From positions 9,981-16,078 of the forward strand of contig JABXJY010000033.1 of the NCBI GenBank assembly GCA_013375385.1: a stretch of 6,098 bases of DNA, written 5' to 3'. Origin of the DNA: Desulfobacterales bacterium (lineage in GTDB: Bacteria; Desulfobacterota; DSM-4660; Desulfatiglandales; B25-G16). Of the stretch, positions 5,674 through 6,098 are shown in pieces (within the stretch, counting starts at the first letter, position 1; every line of letters starts with the position of its first letter). The notes beneath the pieces are model-generated. The model had not been told where the DNA came from, ran no database searches, and worked only from the letters and a program-made list of their open reading frames with translations. The position numbers and the translations under genes were made by a program.

Positions 5674-6098
5674 ATGACCCTAAGACTCTTTACCAGCAAC
5701 CGATTGGAGATCCTGGCCGAGGCACTGGCCAAGGTCCTCAAGACACCTCTGGCATCAGTGCTGGATGAAGAAGTTGTTGTTGTCCAGAGTCAGGGCATGA
5801 GGCGCTGGGTATCCATGCAGCTTGCACGGCGCCATGGTATCTGCGCAAACTGCAGATTTTCTTTTCCCAACGCCTTTGTCTATGATGTTTTCCGGAAGGT
5901 CGTTGCAGGTCTTCCTGAATGTTCACCCTTTGATCCTGAGATAATGGCCTGGAGGATCATGAAGATCCTCCCATCCTGCATCACAAGGCCAGGCTTTGAG
6001 ACCCTCAGGATGTATCTCGGAGGTACTCAGGCGGATCTCAAGCGTTTCCAGCTTTCCGAACGGATTGCGGACACCTTTGACCAGTACCTGCTTTTTCG
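5674..6098 (+). CDS. recC: RecC, exodeoxyribonuclease V gamma subunit, 3'-truncated by window edge
   Basis: The first 141 residues are visible and the frame is still open at the window end. RecC is the Chi-recognising, helicase-like but ATPase-inactive subunit of the RecBCD nuclease-helicase that processes double-strand DNA breaks in the cytoplasm. Family blocks visible are MTLRLFTSNRLEILAEAL (1-18), VVVVQSQGMRRWVSMQLA (34-51), GICANCRFSFPNAFVYDVF (55-73), SPFDPEIMAWRI (84-95) and FQLSERIADTFDQYL (125-139). ATG 5674 puts the conserved N-terminal strand at the usual place, and no in-frame upstream start gives a better fit. The Shine-Dalgarno is poor; the nearest AGGA is over 20 nt away. recB and recD would be expected just downstream, outside the window. 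Confidence 0.93.
   Translation, partial: MTLRLFTSNRLEILAEALAKVLKTPLASVLDEEVVVVQSQGMRRWVSMQLARRHGICANCRFSFPNAFVYDVFRKVVAGLPECSPFDPEIMAWRIMKILPSCITRPGFETLRMYLGGTQADLKRFQLSERIADTFDQYLLF

Noticed and set aside
1..6098. CRISPR array, tRNA, rRNA, insertion sequence or defence cassette
   Set aside because: No regularly spaced direct repeats, cloverleaf tRNA sequence, transposase or recognised defence gene was seen; the genes are ordinary chromosomal types.

Overview
This window looks like the chromosome of a Gram-negative bacterium of moderate GC content. The evidence is an outer-membrane beta-barrel protein with a signal peptide and C-terminal Phe, a RecBCD-type RecC, and sigma70-like promoters. 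The combination of LarC, a bacterial GlgC, a YfgM-like TPR anchor protein and an RNase Z-like hydrolase fits the Desulfobacterota (former Deltaproteobacteria). That assignment rests on general protein resemblance only and is tentative.

Layout from left to right. Positions 1-1092 (+) hold the 3' part of larC (nickel-pincer cofactor synthesis), lacking only its first few dozen codons. It converges on glgC (1172-2443, -), the ADP-glucose pyrophosphorylase of glycogen synthesis, which has its own good sigma70-like promoter at 2483-2511. Upstream on the same strand is a tight two-gene unit: a membrane-anchored TPR protein (3436-4122, -) followed after 22 nt by a small outer-membrane beta-barrel protein (2652-3413, -). 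A gene-free stretch of about 340 bp (4123-4464) separates this unit from the divergent rightward genes. It contains an almost perfectly folded palindromic element at 4322-4378 and a second GC-rich palindrome at 4401-4437. Rightward lie an RNase Z-like metallo-beta-lactamase-fold hydrolase (4465-5478, +) with a clear intrinsic terminator, then the start of recC (5674 onward, +), cut by the window end.

The genes do not form a single pathway: cofactor maturation, glycogen storage, envelope function, possible RNA processing and recombination repair sit side by side, as in ordinary chromosomal housekeeping sequence. Only the TPR/outer-membrane pair looks co-transcribed. No mobile-element gene, CRISPR array, tRNA, rRNA or defence cassette was recognised. 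I found no convincing novel multigene system. The item most worth a second look is the nested palindrome (three-way junction) at 4313-4378 and its relation to the hydrolase gene downstream.
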